NCBI RefSeq assembly: GCF_039522025.1
Contig: NZ_BAAADB010000029.1
Span: 62,001-126,000 of the forward strand
DNA length: 64,000 nucleotides
Direction of reading: 5' to 3'
Source of the DNA: Deinococcus depolymerans
GTDB lineage: Bacteria; Deinococcota; Deinococci; Deinococcales; Deinococcaceae
In this document: one piece after another, positions 8,146-19,288 of the stretch
Layout of the letters: each line of letters opens with the position of its first letter
Position numbering within the stretch: position 1 is the first letter of the stretch
Notes under the pieces: generated by a model
Databases searched by the model: none
Seen by the model: the letters and a program-made list of their open reading frames with translations, nothing else
What the model was told of the DNA's origin: nothing
Position numbers and translations under genes: made by a program

Positions 8146-9600
8146 CTACTCGACCCGGAAGGCGGCGGCGTCCCGCGCGGGAAGGCTCAGGTGCAGGTAG
8201 CCGCCGCTGACGCTGACGCGGGCGTCCTGCCCGGCGAACAGGGAAGGGGTGGCGGCCAGCGTCTGCCACTTCACGCCCAGCGAGGCGAGTTTCAGGGAGT
8301 ACGTGCGGCGTTCGCGGCCCCCGTGCCACGCGGCCAGGACGGTCTGGCCGTTCAGCTGGCGGGTGAACAGCAGCAGGTCGCCGCTGAGGCGGTCGGGGGT
8401 GGGCAGCAGCGTCTGCGCCCCGGCACTCAGGGCGGGGCTGGCCCGGCGGGCGGCGATGGCGGCGCGGGTCGCGTCGAACACGGCGCGTTCCTCGGGCGTC
8501 CAGCTGTCCTCGAATCGCATGTCGCGGCGGTTGTCGGGGTCGGCGCCGCCGCGCATGGCGATCTCGGTGCCCTGCCAGACGACGGGCACACCGCGCAGCG
8601 TCATCAGGGCGCGCAGGCCATACGTGGTGCGGGCGCGGCCCTCGTCCTCGAACAGGCTGCCCTGCGCGAAGCGCGGCACGTCGTGGTTATCGAGGAACAG
8701 CGCGACCTCGCCGGGGCGCGGCAGTTCGTTCTGGCGTTCCAGCACGGCCCGCACCGCGCCGAGGCTCTGGCCGCCCATCACGCTGCGTTTCATGGCGTCC
8801 TGCAGGCTGAACAGGAACAGGCTGTCGAAGCCCGCCTTCTGCCAGTCGGCGACAGTGCCGGTGTCCGCGTCGAACCATTCGCCGAGCGTCCAGGTGCCCG
8901 CCTGCCGGTCGCTGCTCAGCAGGTCCCGCAGGAAGGGCCGCTCGACGTGCTTGATGGCGTCGTACCGGAAGGCGTTCACGCCCTGCCCGCGCCAGAAGTC
9001 CGCGTTGCCCAGCAGCAGCTCGCGCACCTGCGGGTTGCTCTGGCGCAGGTCCGGCAGGCCCGCCAGCGGGCAGTCCACGTCCTTGCTGGTGGCCGCGTCG
9101 CACTGCGGCTGGGCGTTGAACCACGCGGGGCGGAGCTTCACGGCCGCCGCCCCGTACCCGTAGTGGTTGATGACCTGATCGAGGACCACGCGCATCCCGG
9201 CGCCCTGCGCGCCGTCCACGAACGCCCGGAAGTCCGCCAGCGTCCCGAAGTGCGGGTCCACCGCCCGGAAGTCGGCGGGCCAGTACCCGTGGTACGGCGC
9301 GGTCCCGAACGAGTTCGCCGCCTGCTGCGCGTACACGGGCGTGAGCCACACGGCGGTCGCGCCGAGCCGCTGGATGTACGGCAGTTTCTGCGTGAGGCCC
9401 GCGAGGTCCCCGCCGTGCCACGCGCGCGGATCGGCGCGGTTGACCCCGGCGTTGTTCGCGGCGTTCCCGTCGAAGAAGCGGTCCGGCATGACCTGATAGA
9501 TCACCTGCCCCTCGAACGAGGACAGGGGAAGGGCCGTCTGCGCGCCCGACCCGCCCGCCAGGGAGGTCAGCAGCGCGCCCAGCAGGGCGAGGTGTCGCAT
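8146..9600 (-). CDS. secreted alpha-amylase family (GH13) glycosidase
   Basis: The 484-residue enzyme has a signal peptide (hydrophobic residues 3-14, cleavage near GSGA) and a GH13 (beta/alpha)8 barrel. Conserved regions are visible: DQVINH (region I), FRYDAIKH with nucleophile Asp214 (II), GEWFD with acid/base Glu241 (III) and FLDNHD with Asp307 (IV). It should hydrolyse alpha-1,4-glucans such as starch or maltodextrin outside the cytoplasm. A cysteine pair occurs in the PQCDAATSKDVDCP loop. The frame stays open further upstream, but the ATG at 9600 is preceded by TACCAT with a six-base gap on the minus strand and directly begins the signal peptide, so this start is preferred. Confidence 0.9.
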   Translation of the reverse strand: MRHLALLGALLTSLAGGSGAQTALPLSSFEGQVIYQVMPDRFFDGNAANNAGVNRADPRAWHGGDLAGLTQKLPYIQRLGATAVWLTPVYAQQAANSFGTAPYHGYWPADFRAVDPHFGTLADFRAFVDGAQGAGMRVVLDQVINHYGYGAAAVKLRPAWFNAQPQCDAATSKDVDCPLAGLPDLRQSNPQVRELLLGNADFWRGQGVNAFRYDAIKHVERPFLRDLLSSDRQAGTWTLGEWFDADTGTVADWQKAGFDSLFLFSLQDAMKRSVMGGQSLGAVRAVLERQNELPRPGEVALFLDNHDVPRFAQGSLFEDEGRARTTYGLRALMTLRGVPVVWQGTEIAMRGGADPDNRRDMRFEDSWTPEERAVFDATRAAIAARRASPALSAGAQTLLPTPDRLSGDLLLFTRQLNGQTVLAAWHGGRERRTYSLKLASLGVKWQTLAATPSLFAGQDARVSVSGGYLHLSLPARDAAAFRVE

Positions 9601-9681
9601 GCGGACATGGTAACGCTTCCAGCGGTGGGGGAGATGGGTGATGAAGGTGGGTGGAAGGTGCGCCCCGCGCCAGCATGCCTC

Positions 9682-9796
9682 ATACGGACTGCCCTCTGTT
9701 TCGTTCACCGGCACACCACCGGATTGCCAGCTCCACGCCCGGAACCCGCCTCGCTCCTCGTCTGCGGGGCAGCGCTGCGGGTCGCTTCGCTCGGAT
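9682..9796 (-). repeat. ATACGG repeat copy 2 (truncated)
   Basis: About 115 bp match the hairpin C and middle parts of the repeat in reverse orientation: the end ATACGGACTG, then CTGTTTCGTTCACC and CCAGCTCCACGCCCGGAACCC. The hairpin A end is lost and hairpin C is degraded. It lies between the amylase start and the ppc stop. Confidence 0.65.
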
Positions 9797-9885
9797 CGGT
9801 GGTGGTCACCCCACGCCCACGCACGGGAAAGGGGAGAGGTTGCCCCCTCCCCACTTCCCACTTCCCACTTCCTACTCCCCAGCCG

Positions 9886-12378
<2,493 letters not shown>

Positions 12379-12428
12379 GGGTTACCTCGGGAGTGTGGGT
12401 GGACGTGAACCCACCCCGGCGGGGCCGG

Positions 12429-13217
12429 TCACGCCTCTTCCACGTAACGGTACCGCTCGATGCCCACCGCGCGCCCCGCCTCTATCTGGACAAAGACGCC
12501 GTTCAGTTCCGCCGGGCCGTCCGCCGCGCCGTACCGGTGCGGGCGTTCGGTCACGAACCGCTCGATCGGGCCGTGCGGATCGCTCCCGATGATCGACTCG
12601 TGCGGCCCGGTGAAACCCGCGTCCGCCTGGAACGCCGTGCCGCCCGGCAGGATCCGCGTGTCCGCCGTGGGCACGTGCGTGTGCGTGCCGATCACGGCCG
12701 CCACCCGCCCGTCCAGGTAGCGTGCCAGGCCCTGCTTCTCACTGGTGGCCTCCGCGTGGAAATCCACGAACACGCTGCCCAGGTCGTCGCGTTCCAGCAG
12801 GGTGTCCATCGCCCGGAACGGGTTGTCCACCGCCTCCATGAACACCCGCCCGAGCAGGTTCACGACCGTCAGCCGCTCGGTGCCGTGCGCGGTCTTCACG
12901 TCGAAGGACCGCCAGCCGACGCCCGGCGTGCCCGGATCGCTGTAGTTCAGGGGCCGCACGATCGGGTACGTGCCCTCGTCCTGCATCAGCACGTAGATGT
13001 CCTTGTGGTGCCACGCGTGGTTCCCCAGCGTCAGGCAGTGCGCCCCGGCCCGCAGCGCCCCGTCCGCCGCCTCGCGGTGCATCCCGAACCCACCCGCCGC
13101 GTTCTCCATGTTCACCACGATGAAATCCGCCTGCGACCGCAGCGACGGCAGGTGCGATCCCAGCACCCGCCGCCCCGGTGAAGCGAACACGTCCCCCACA
13201 AACAGCAACCTGATCAT
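12429..13217 (-). CDS. YmdB-family metallophosphoesterase (2',3'-cAMP-type phosphodiesterase)
   Basis: The 262-residue protein is a calcineurin-like phosphoesterase of the YmdB (TIGR00282) group. It shows the N-terminal metal motif [11 protein letters not shown] (residues 6-16), [19 protein letters not shown] and a C-terminal [11 protein letters not shown] metal motif. Members hydrolyse cyclic nucleotides, and Bacillus YmdB affects mRNA decay and biofilm choices. I recall that a Deinococcus radiodurans homologue (DR1281) has a solved structure. The start at 13217 follows a TAGCCT box by seven bases on the minus strand. It lies 50 bp upstream of ppc on the same strand and could be cotranscribed with it. 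Confidence 0.88.
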   Translation of the reverse strand: MIRLLFVGDVFASPGRRVLGSHLPSLRSQADFIVVNMENAAGGFGMHREAADGALRAGAHCLTLGNHAWHHKDIYVLMQDEGTYPIVRPLNYSDPGTPGVGWRSFDVKTAHGTERLTVVNLLGRVFMEAVDNPFRAMDTLLERDDLGSVFVDFHAEATSEKQGLARYLDGRVAAVIGTHTHVPTADTRILPGGTAFQADAGFTGPHESIIGSDPHGPIERFVTERPHRYGAADGPAELNGVFVQIEAGRAVGIERYRYVEEA

Positions 13218-13308
13218 GACGCGCAGGCTACCGCGCTTTGCCGGCGGCGGGCGCCCGTAACGCCCCGGTAATGCGGGGGGCGCACCCTGCAGGCAGGAGG
13301 CACCAACC

Positions 13309-13800
13309 ATGACGCGACTACTCGTCACGACGGACGGCAGCGAACTCGGGCACCTCGCACTGGAACACGCACAGGCGCTGGCGGGCGCGCTGCACGCCAC
13401 GCTGACGGTCCTGACCGTGCAGGCGGACCCGGTGGCGCTGGTGGGTGAATTCGCGTACGTTCCCCCGGTCAGCGCCGAGGAGTTCGCGGCCGAGACCGCC
13501 AGCCTCCGCGCGGCCCTGCAGGCGCGGATGCCGGGCGCGCGGGTGCGGGTGGAACCCGCCAACGGCCGGAGCCTGCCGCGCGCCATCCTGGACGCCGCGC
13601 TCGACGAGCACGCCGCGCTGATCGTCATGAGCACCCACGGGCGGGGCGGACTGGGCCGCGCCCTGCTGGGCAGCGTGGCCGAGGCGGTCGCGCACCACGC
13701 GCCGGTGCCCGTGATGCTGGTCCGCCAGGGGCAGCCGCCCGCCACCTGGGGCGTCGCCGGTCCGGACGCCACCCTGCCCGTGAACGCACCGCACGCCTGA
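13309..13800 (+). CDS. universal stress protein (UspA family)
   Basis: The 163-residue single-domain protein has the Usp pattern: an N-terminal [11 protein letters not shown] strand-loop with the nucleotide-contacting aspartate, and a C-terminal [20 protein letters not shown] segment matching the ATP-binding G-x2-G-x9-G-[ST] signature. The chain then ends VPVMLV plus a ~25-residue tail. ATP-binding Usps act in general stress responses in the cytoplasm. It has a strong Shine-Dalgarno AGGAGG ending eight bases before the ATG. It is divergently oriented from the YmdB gene and stands alone. Confidence 0.9.
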   Translation: MTRLLVTTDGSELGHLALEHAQALAGALHATLTVLTVQADPVALVGEFAYVPPVSAEEFAAETASLRAALQARMPGARVRVEPANGRSLPRAILDAALDEHAALIVMSTHGRGGLGRALLGSVAEAVAHHAPVPVMLVRQGQPPATWGVAGPDATLPVNAPHA

Positions 13801-13864
13801 AGCGGCCCGCCGGTGGGTCTCAGCTCACCGTTGCGTGGCGCGGCGTCCGCTAGACTGGCGCGTT

Positions 13865-16468
13865 ATGCCGCGTGTTCCCGTGAAACCCGAAGTGATGAGC
13901 CCCGTGGGCGGTGAGGCGCAGCTGCGCGCCGCCGTGGAGGCCGGCGCGGACGCCGTGTTCTTCGGCGTGAACCCCGCCCGTGATCAGGCGGGCCGCGCCG
14001 GCCGGGCCGACGGGGCGGGCTTTCACGCACGCGCCAAGGTGGGCTTCGAACTGGAGGCCCTGCCGGAGATCATGGGCGGCCTGCACGCGCGGGGCGTGCA
14101 GGGCTTCGTGACGTTCAACGTGCTGGTGTTCGACCGGGAGTTGCGGCAGGCCGAGCGGCAACTGATCGCGCTGGCCGAGGCGGGCGTGGACGCGCTGATC
14201 GTGCAGGATCACGGCGTGGCGCGCCTGGCGCACGAGATCTGCCCGGACCTGCCCATTCACGGCAGCACGCAGATGAGCATCACGTCCGCCGAGGGGGCCG
14301 AGCTCGCGCGGCGCTTCGGGGCGAGCCGGGTGGTGCTGGGCCGCGAACTGAGCCTGCGGGACATCGAACGCATCGCGAACCAGACGGACATCGAACTGGA
14401 AACCTTCGTGCACGGGGCGCTGTGCGTCAGTTACTCCGGGCAGTGTTTCTCCAGTGAAGCCTGGGGTGGGCGCAGCGCGAACCGGGGGCAGTGCGCGCAG
14501 GCCTGCCGCCTGCCGTACGACCTGTTCGTGGACGGCCTGCAACGCGACCTGGGCGACGCCCGTTACCTGCTGTCGCCCGGCGACCTGTACGCGCTGCATC
14601 AGGTGCCCGAGCTGGTGCGGATCGGCGTGGACTGCCTGAAGATCGAGGGCCGCTATAAGGACGCCGAGTTCGTCGCCCTGACCACCGCCGCGTACCGCAA
14701 GGCCGTGGACGAGGCCTGGGCGGGCCTGCCGCTGAGCGTCACCCGGCAGGAGGAGCAGGACCTGGAACAGGTGTACTCGCGCGGGCTGGCGCCGCACTTC
14801 ATGGCGGGCACGAACCACCAGACGGTCGTGCGTGGCCGCGCGCCGAGGCACCGGGGCGTGCGGGTGGGCACCGTGCGCGGCGTCACCGAACGCGGCGTGC
14901 TGGTCGAACTGAGCGAACCCCTGAAACCCGGCGACGGACTGGTGTTCGACCCGGCCAACTGGCGCGCCCCGGAGGGCCGCGAGGAGGGCGGGTTCCTGTA
15001 CGGCCTGTGGCAGGACGGCCGGCAGCTGGACGACGCGGCGCTGGCCCACGTCCGTGCGGGCGGCGTGTACGAACTGCGTTTCGGGCGCGGCGCCGTCGAT
15101 GGCCGCCGCGTGCGCGAGGGCGACCCGGTCTGGCGCACCCAGGACCCCACCCTGGCCGCGCGTGTAAAACCGCTGGTCGAGGCGGCCGACCCGGTGTACA
15201 CCCGCCCGGTCACGGCGCACTTCACGGGGCACGTGGGCTTCCCGCCCACCCTGACCCTGACCGACGGGCACGGCCGCAGCGTCACCGCCACCCTGCCGGA
15301 CGCGCTGGGCGAGGCCCGCAACCGCGCGCTGGACGCGGCGGGCCTGCGTGAGCAGCTGGGCAAGCTGGGCGGCACGCCGTTCCACCTGCAGGACCTGACC
15401 ACCGACCTGCGCGGCGCGGGCTTCCTGCCGGTCAGCGCCCTGAACGCCCTGCGCCGCGACGCGACCGCGCAACTGACCGCCCTGCGCGCCCAGACGCCCG
15501 AGCGCCGCGCGGCGCCCCGCCTGGACAGCACCCTGGCCACCCTGCCCCGCGCGGACCGCGCGCCCGCCGACCACACCCCGCGGCTGCACGTGCTGGTCCG
15601 CACGCCCGAACAGCTGGACGCCGCGCTGGAAAGCCGCCCGGACTCGGTCACGCTGGATTACCTGGAACTGTACGGCCTGAAACCCAGCGTGGAACGCGTG
15701 CGGGCCGCCGGACTGCCCGTGCGGGTCGCCAGCCCCCGCATCCTGAAACCCACCGAGCAGAACCTCCAGAAGTTCCTGCAGTCCCTGAACGCCGGCATCC
15801 TGGTCCGCAGCGGCGGCCTGCTCGAGGGCCTGCAGGCGCAGCGTGGACAGGAATCGGGTGGGGCCGAACTGACCGGTGATTTCAGCCTGAACGCCGCGAA
15901 CGTCCTGACCACCCGCGCGCTGCTGGACCTGGGCCTGAGCCGCCTGACCCCCACCCACGACCTGAACGCGCAGCAGATCACGGAACTCGCCGGCCTGGTC
16001 GGCGGGCCGAACCTGGAAGTCATCGCGTACGGGCACCTGCCGGTCTTCCACACCGAGCACTGCGTGTTCTGCCGCTTCCTGAGCAGCGGCACCGACTACA
16101 CCAACTGCGGGCACCCCTGCGAGACGCACCGGGTCGCCCTGCGCGACGAGCGCGGCCACACGCACCCGGTCATGGCGGACGTGGGGTGCCGCAACACGGT
16201 GTTCGAGGGCCGCCCGCAGGTCGCCGCGCCGCACCTGGGTGAGTGGCTGCGCGCCGGGATCCGCGACCTGCGCCTGGAATTCGTGCACGAAACGCCGCAG
16301 CAGGTCACGGGCGTCATCGGGGCGCACCGCGCGTTCCTGGCGGGCGAACTGTCGGCCGCCGCGCTGCACGAAGCCCTGGACGCCCTGTCTGCCGGGTCCG
16401 GCGTGACCGAGGGCAGCCTGTTCGTCCCGCACGACTTCGGCACGCTGGACGCCCTGCCGGTGCTGTGA
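13865..16468 (+). CDS. large U32-family peptidase-like protein, RlhA/TrhP relative
   Basis: The 867-residue protein opens with a U32 domain. Its signature spans the ETFVHGALCVSYSGQCFSS segment (about residues 179-197), followed by further cysteines in RGQCAQACR. A DUF3656-like middle region follows. A second half then ends in another cysteine group, HTEHCVFC...NCGHPC, near residue 730. U32 proteins of this type bind an iron-sulfur cluster, and the E. coli relatives RlhA and TrhP/TrhO hydroxylate 23S rRNA C2501 or tRNA uridine 34 rather than acting as proteases. The ATG at 13865 is preceded by TAGACT (13851-13856) with an eight-base gap. A function in 23S rRNA hydroxylation is an inference. 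Confidence 0.82.
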   Translation: MPRVPVKPEVMSPVGGEAQLRAAVEAGADAVFFGVNPARDQAGRAGRADGAGFHARAKVGFELEALPEIMGGLHARGVQGFVTFNVLVFDRELRQAERQLIALAEAGVDALIVQDHGVARLAHEICPDLPIHGSTQMSITSAEGAELARRFGASRVVLGRELSLRDIERIANQTDIELETFVHGALCVSYSGQCFSSEAWGGRSANRGQCAQACRLPYDLFVDGLQRDLGDARYLLSPGDLYALHQVPELVRIGVDCLKIEGRYKDAEFVALTTAAYRKAVDEAWAGLPLSVTRQEEQDLEQVYSRGLAPHFMAGTNHQTVVRGRAPRHRGVRVGTVRGVTERGVLVELSEPLKPGDGLVFDPANWRAPEGREEGGFLYGLWQDGRQLDDAALAHVRAGGVYELRFGRGAVDGRRVREGDPVWRTQDPTLAARVKPLVEAADPVYTRPVTAHFTGHVGFPPTLTLTDGHGRSVTATLPDALGEARNRALDAAGLREQLGKLGGTPFHLQDLTTDLRGAGFLPVSALNALRRDATAQLTALRAQTPERRAAPRLDSTLATLPRADRAPADHTPRLHVLVRTPEQLDAALESRPDSVTLDYLELYGLKPSVERVRAAGLPVRVASPRILKPTEQNLQKFLQSLNAGILVRSGGLLEGLQAQRGQESGGAELTGDFSLNAANVLTTRALLDLGLSRLTPTHDLNAQQITELAGLVGGPNLEVIAYGHLPVFHTEHCVFCRFLSSGTDYTNCGHPCETHRVALRDERGHTHPVMADVGCRNTVFEGRPQVAAPHLGEWLRAGIRDLRLEFVHETPQQVTGVIGAHRAFLAGELSAAALHEALDALSAGSGVTEGSLFVPHDFGTLDALPVL

Positions 16469-16478
16469 AACGGACCTC

Positions 16479-16612
16479 ATGCGGACTCCGATTGAATGGC
16501 TTATAAAGCCGTTCAATCCGGGCGGACGCGACTCGCCGCGCTGCGCCGCACAGGAGCAGCGGCACGGACTCCGGTCGACTGGTGGGCAGACGCCGTTCAG
16601 CCGGAGTCCGTC
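16479..16612 (+). repeat. ATACGG repeat copy 3 (rearranged)
   Basis: The left half (16479-16560) has the standard end and hairpin A, GATTGAATGGCTT opposite AAGCCGTTCAATC. The right half is replaced by ACGGACTCCGGTCGACTGG...CCGTTCAGCCGGAGTCCGT, a second inverted hairpin A-like unit. It begins 10 bp after the U32 stop codon. Confidence 0.6.
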
Positions 16613-16780
16613 TGACGTGAGTCTGACTGCCCACAACGCTTCAGAAACGGTGAACGCCGGCCAGGAATGGCGCGGACAGCGGCGCAGGGCGAGCGCAGTG
16701 CCCCCGCAGGACCCGACAGCGGGGCTGGGCTTCTCACCTCGGGTCTCATCTGCGTTCCGGACAGTTCTGTACGCTGGGTC

Positions 16781-17302
16781 ATGACCCGACAGGCGCATCC
16801 GGTGAAGGTGGAAAGACACGACGTGGCCGCACGTTGCCATTACACCAATACCGGCGCACGCCCCGTGCACACCTACCGCGAGACGCCCTTCGGTCTGTTC
16901 GTCGCCCGCGAATTTCACGCGCACCCGCGCATCCGGCACTGGCAGGCGCACCTGATCCCGACCCTGAACCTCGTGGTGTGCCGCTACGACTTTCACGGGC
17001 GGCGCGAACACGACTACTACCTGGACGTGGCCGACATCAGCCGCCACGGCGACGTGTGGCAGGTGCGGGACCTGTACCTGGACCTGATCGTGCACGACGG
17101 CCTGATGGCCGAGATTGCCGACACCGACGAACTGCTCGCCGCGCGCGAGGCCGGATACCTGACCGAAACCGAGATGCACCGCGCGGTCGCCATCGCGCAC
17201 GCGGCGCTGTCCGGCCTGGGCCGCGCCCGCTACGTGCTGCCCGACTGGCTGGCCCGCCGGAACATGCACCTGCACTGGTGCGACGCGGCCGTGTCCGCCT
17301 GA
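16781..17302 (+). CDS. DUF402-domain protein
   Basis: The 173-residue soluble protein matches the DUF402 pattern: a beta-rich N-terminal half with RETPFGLFVAREF and WQAHLIPTLNLVVCRYDFHG, then YYLDVADIS and a conserved acidic strand DLYLDLIVHDGLMAEIADTDEL, ending in a helical AHAALSGL stretch. Characterised members hydrolyse nucleoside tri-/diphosphates or bind RNA (FAU-1 family). The carboxylates in DLYLDL and DTDEL could bind metal here. The ATG at 16781 follows a TACGCT box with a five-base gap, so the message is likely leaderless. The next gene, a nucleotidyltransferase, is 60 bp downstream with its own promoter. Confidence 0.75.
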   Translation: MTRQAHPVKVERHDVAARCHYTNTGARPVHTYRETPFGLFVAREFHAHPRIRHWQAHLIPTLNLVVCRYDFHGRREHDYYLDVADISRHGDVWQVRDLYLDLIVHDGLMAEIADTDELLAAREAGYLTETEMHRAVAIAHAALSGLGRARYVLPDWLARRNMHLHWCDAAVSA

Positions 17303-17362
17303 ACGGCGGACCGCGCGGATCTGCGGCCCGGCCGGCGTGGCGGCCCGGGTATCTTCCGGAAG

Positions 17363-18091
17363 ATGCCCACCAACCCACCCCCCCTGTCAGAAGCCCAGGC
17401 CCGGCTGGCCGCCACGGTTCCGGCCGCGCTGGAGCGTGTTCGCCGCGTGCCGGGCGTCCTGGGTGTGCTGTGGTGCGGAAGTGCCGCGCGCGGCGAGGGA
17501 ACCGCGCACAGCGACCTGGATTTCCACGTGCTGGTGGACGGCGACCGGCGCTGGCGTGCCAACTACGTCGTGGACGGCGTGCCGGTCGAGGTGTTTCACA
17601 ACCCGGTCCGCAAGGTCCGGGCGATGTTCGCCGCCGCGCAGGGGGACACCATCACCATGTTCGCCGAGGGCCGCGTGGTGATGCCGCACCCGGAACTGGA
17701 CGCCCTGGTGGCCGAGGCCCGCGCCCTGCATGCCGCCGGTCCCGCTCCGCGCCCCCTGACGCAGCAGGCGCGGTTCCGGCTGATCGAGGAGGTCATGGAT
17801 GCCCGCGCCCTGGCCGACGCGGGCGACCCGCTGCACGTGCTGGTGGCCTGCCGCGCGGCAGAACTGGCCCTGGAAGGTCTGTTCGGCGTGCGCGGCTGGT
17901 GGGAGGTCAAGCCCCAGCGCTGGCTGCCCACGTTGCAGGTGCGGGACCCGGACGCCGCCCACGACTTCCACGCCGTCCTGACCACCCCGGACGCCGGGGC
18001 GCGGCAGGCGGCGCTGGAGGCCCTGACCGTCCGCGTGACCGGCGACCTGACGTACCAGGAAGGCGGCAGCGAACCGGTCAGCGTGCCCTGA
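17363..18091 (+). CDS. nucleotidyltransferase-domain protein
   Basis: The 242-residue protein has a minimal nucleotidyltransferase core. WCGSAARGEGTAHSDLDFHV (about residues 38-57) carries the GS motif and the paired metal-binding aspartates, and a later VEVFHNP strand may give the third carboxylate. A C-terminal helical region of ~140 residues follows, with histidines and arginines, as seen in nucleotide-transferring enzymes of antibiotic- or RNA-modifying type. The substrate cannot be predicted. The start follows TATCTT at 17350-17355 by seven bases. A hairpin (18098-18120) follows the stop codon. Confidence 0.75.
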   Translation: MPTNPPPLSEAQARLAATVPAALERVRRVPGVLGVLWCGSAARGEGTAHSDLDFHVLVDGDRRWRANYVVDGVPVEVFHNPVRKVRAMFAAAQGDTITMFAEGRVVMPHPELDALVAEARALHAAGPAPRPLTQQARFRLIEEVMDARALADAGDPLHVLVACRAAELALEGLFGVRGWWEVKPQRWLPTLQVRDPDAAHDFHAVLTTPDAGARQAALEALTVRVTGDLTYQEGGSEPVSVP

Positions 18092-18097
18092 TCCGCA

Positions 18098-18120
18098 GAC
18101 CCTGAACGCCCTTCAGGGTC
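18098..18120 (+). terminator. short hairpin after the nucleotidyltransferase gene
   Basis: GACCCTGA (18098-18105) pairs with TCAGGGTC (18113-18120) around a 7-nt loop, six bases after the stop codon. There is no U-tract. Confidence 0.4.
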
Positions 18121-18244
18121 GCCTCAGCCGGGGCGGGCGGCGGGCGCGCGTCACCGCCCCCGTGCGGGACGCCACGCAGGTCGGACCGGGTCGCCACTGG
18201 CGCGGGGACCGGTGCCCGCGCGACCCGGACGCGGCCGGCAGCTG

Positions 18245-18423
18245 ATACGGACTCCGGTTGAATGTGATACGGACTCCGGTTGAATGGCTTACAAAGCCGT
18301 TCAATCCGAGCGGATGCGACTCGGAGAGCTGCTCCGCAGAGCAGGAGCAAAACGGGTTCCGGACGTGGAGTCGACAATCCGGTGAAGTTCCGGATTGTTG
18401 GCGAAACAAACGGCAGTTCGTAT
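18245..18423 (+). repeat. ATACGG repeat copy 4 with duplicated left end
   Basis: A complete long-form element occupies 18267-18423, with hairpin A (GATTGAATG-type arms around TTACAAAG), hairpin B and hairpin C (ACAATCCGG opposite CCGGATTGT). Immediately upstream, 18245-18266 is an exact 22-bp duplicate of the left end, TGATACGGACTCCGGTTGAATG. Confidence 0.85.
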
Positions 18424-18502
18424 GAGGGACCCCTCCCGCTGGCCCGCGTGTCCGGACGGAACGTGACCGTTCCGTCAGACGCGCGGGCGTACGCTGCCTC
18501 TC

Positions 18503-19288
18503 ATGATCGAGGTCAGTGGGTATACCAAGCGCTACGGGCGGCACGAGGCCGTCAGCAACCTGTCGTTCACGGTGCAGCCCGGCGCGGTGTTCGGCCTGCT
18601 GGGCAGCAACGGGGCGGGGAAGACCACCACCATCCGTGCGCTCGTCGGTCTGACCCGCCCGAGTAGCGGCACGGTGCGCGTGGCGGGCTTCGACGTGTGG
18701 CGCGACCCGGTGAAGGCCAAGGCGGCGTTCGGGTACATCCCGGACCGCCCGTACCTGTACGGCAAACTGACCGCCCGCGAGCTGCTGCGCTTCGTGGGGC
18801 AGCTGTACCAGGTGCCGGACGCGGACAGCGAGATCGACCGCTGGCTGGAATTCTTCCGCCTGACCGACTTCGGCAACGAGCTGATCGAGACGTACTCGCA
18901 TGGCATGCGGCAGAAGGTGGCGATCGTCGCCGCGCTGCTGCCCGACCCCCCGGTCCTGATCGTGGACGAGCCGATGGTGGGGCTCGACCCGCACGCGGCG
19001 CGGCAGGTGCGGGACCTGTTCCGCTCGCACGCCGACCGGGGCCGCACCGTGCTGCTGACCACCCACTCGCTGCCCGTCGCGGAGGCCGTCTGCGACCGCC
19101 TGGTTGTCCTGGACCGGGGCAGGGTGCTCGGCGAGGGCAGCATGGACGATCTGCGCGCCCGCACCGGCACCGAGGCGGGGGGCGTGCACGGCGACAGCCT
19201 GGAACGCATCTTCTTCCGCCTGCTGGAGGACGAACTGGAGGAGGGGCGACGCGCCCGCGAGGCCGAACAGGCCGGGGTGGGCGCTTGA
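18503..19288 (+). CDS. ABC transporter ATP-binding protein
   Basis: The 261-residue ATPase has Walker A GSNGAGKTT (about 34-42), a Q-loop region, the ABC signature as YSHGMRQKV (about 131-139; LSGGQ is replaced, which is common in CcmA/YtrB-like ATPases), Walker B VLIVDEPMVGLD and an H-switch TTHSLP. It energises the membrane protein encoded next, with which it overlaps by 4 bp (TTGA), so they form an exporter pair. The substrate is unknown. The start follows TACGCT (18490-18495) by seven bases. Confidence 0.92.
   Translation: MIEVSGYTKRYGRHEAVSNLSFTVQPGAVFGLLGSNGAGKTTTIRALVGLTRPSSGTVRVAGFDVWRDPVKAKAAFGYIPDRPYLYGKLTARELLRFVGQLYQVPDADSEIDRWLEFFRLTDFGNELIETYSHGMRQKVAIVAALLPDPPVLIVDEPMVGLDPHAARQVRDLFRSHADRGRTVLLTTHSLPVAEAVCDRLVVLDRGRVLGEGSMDDLRARTGTEAGGVHGDSLERIFFRLLEDELEEGRRAREAEQAGVGA

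Noticed and set aside
13850..17275. A >1100-codon minus-strand frame opposite the U32 and DUF402 genes
   Set aside because: Runs through a non-coding repeat and two convincing plus-strand genes; no family features.
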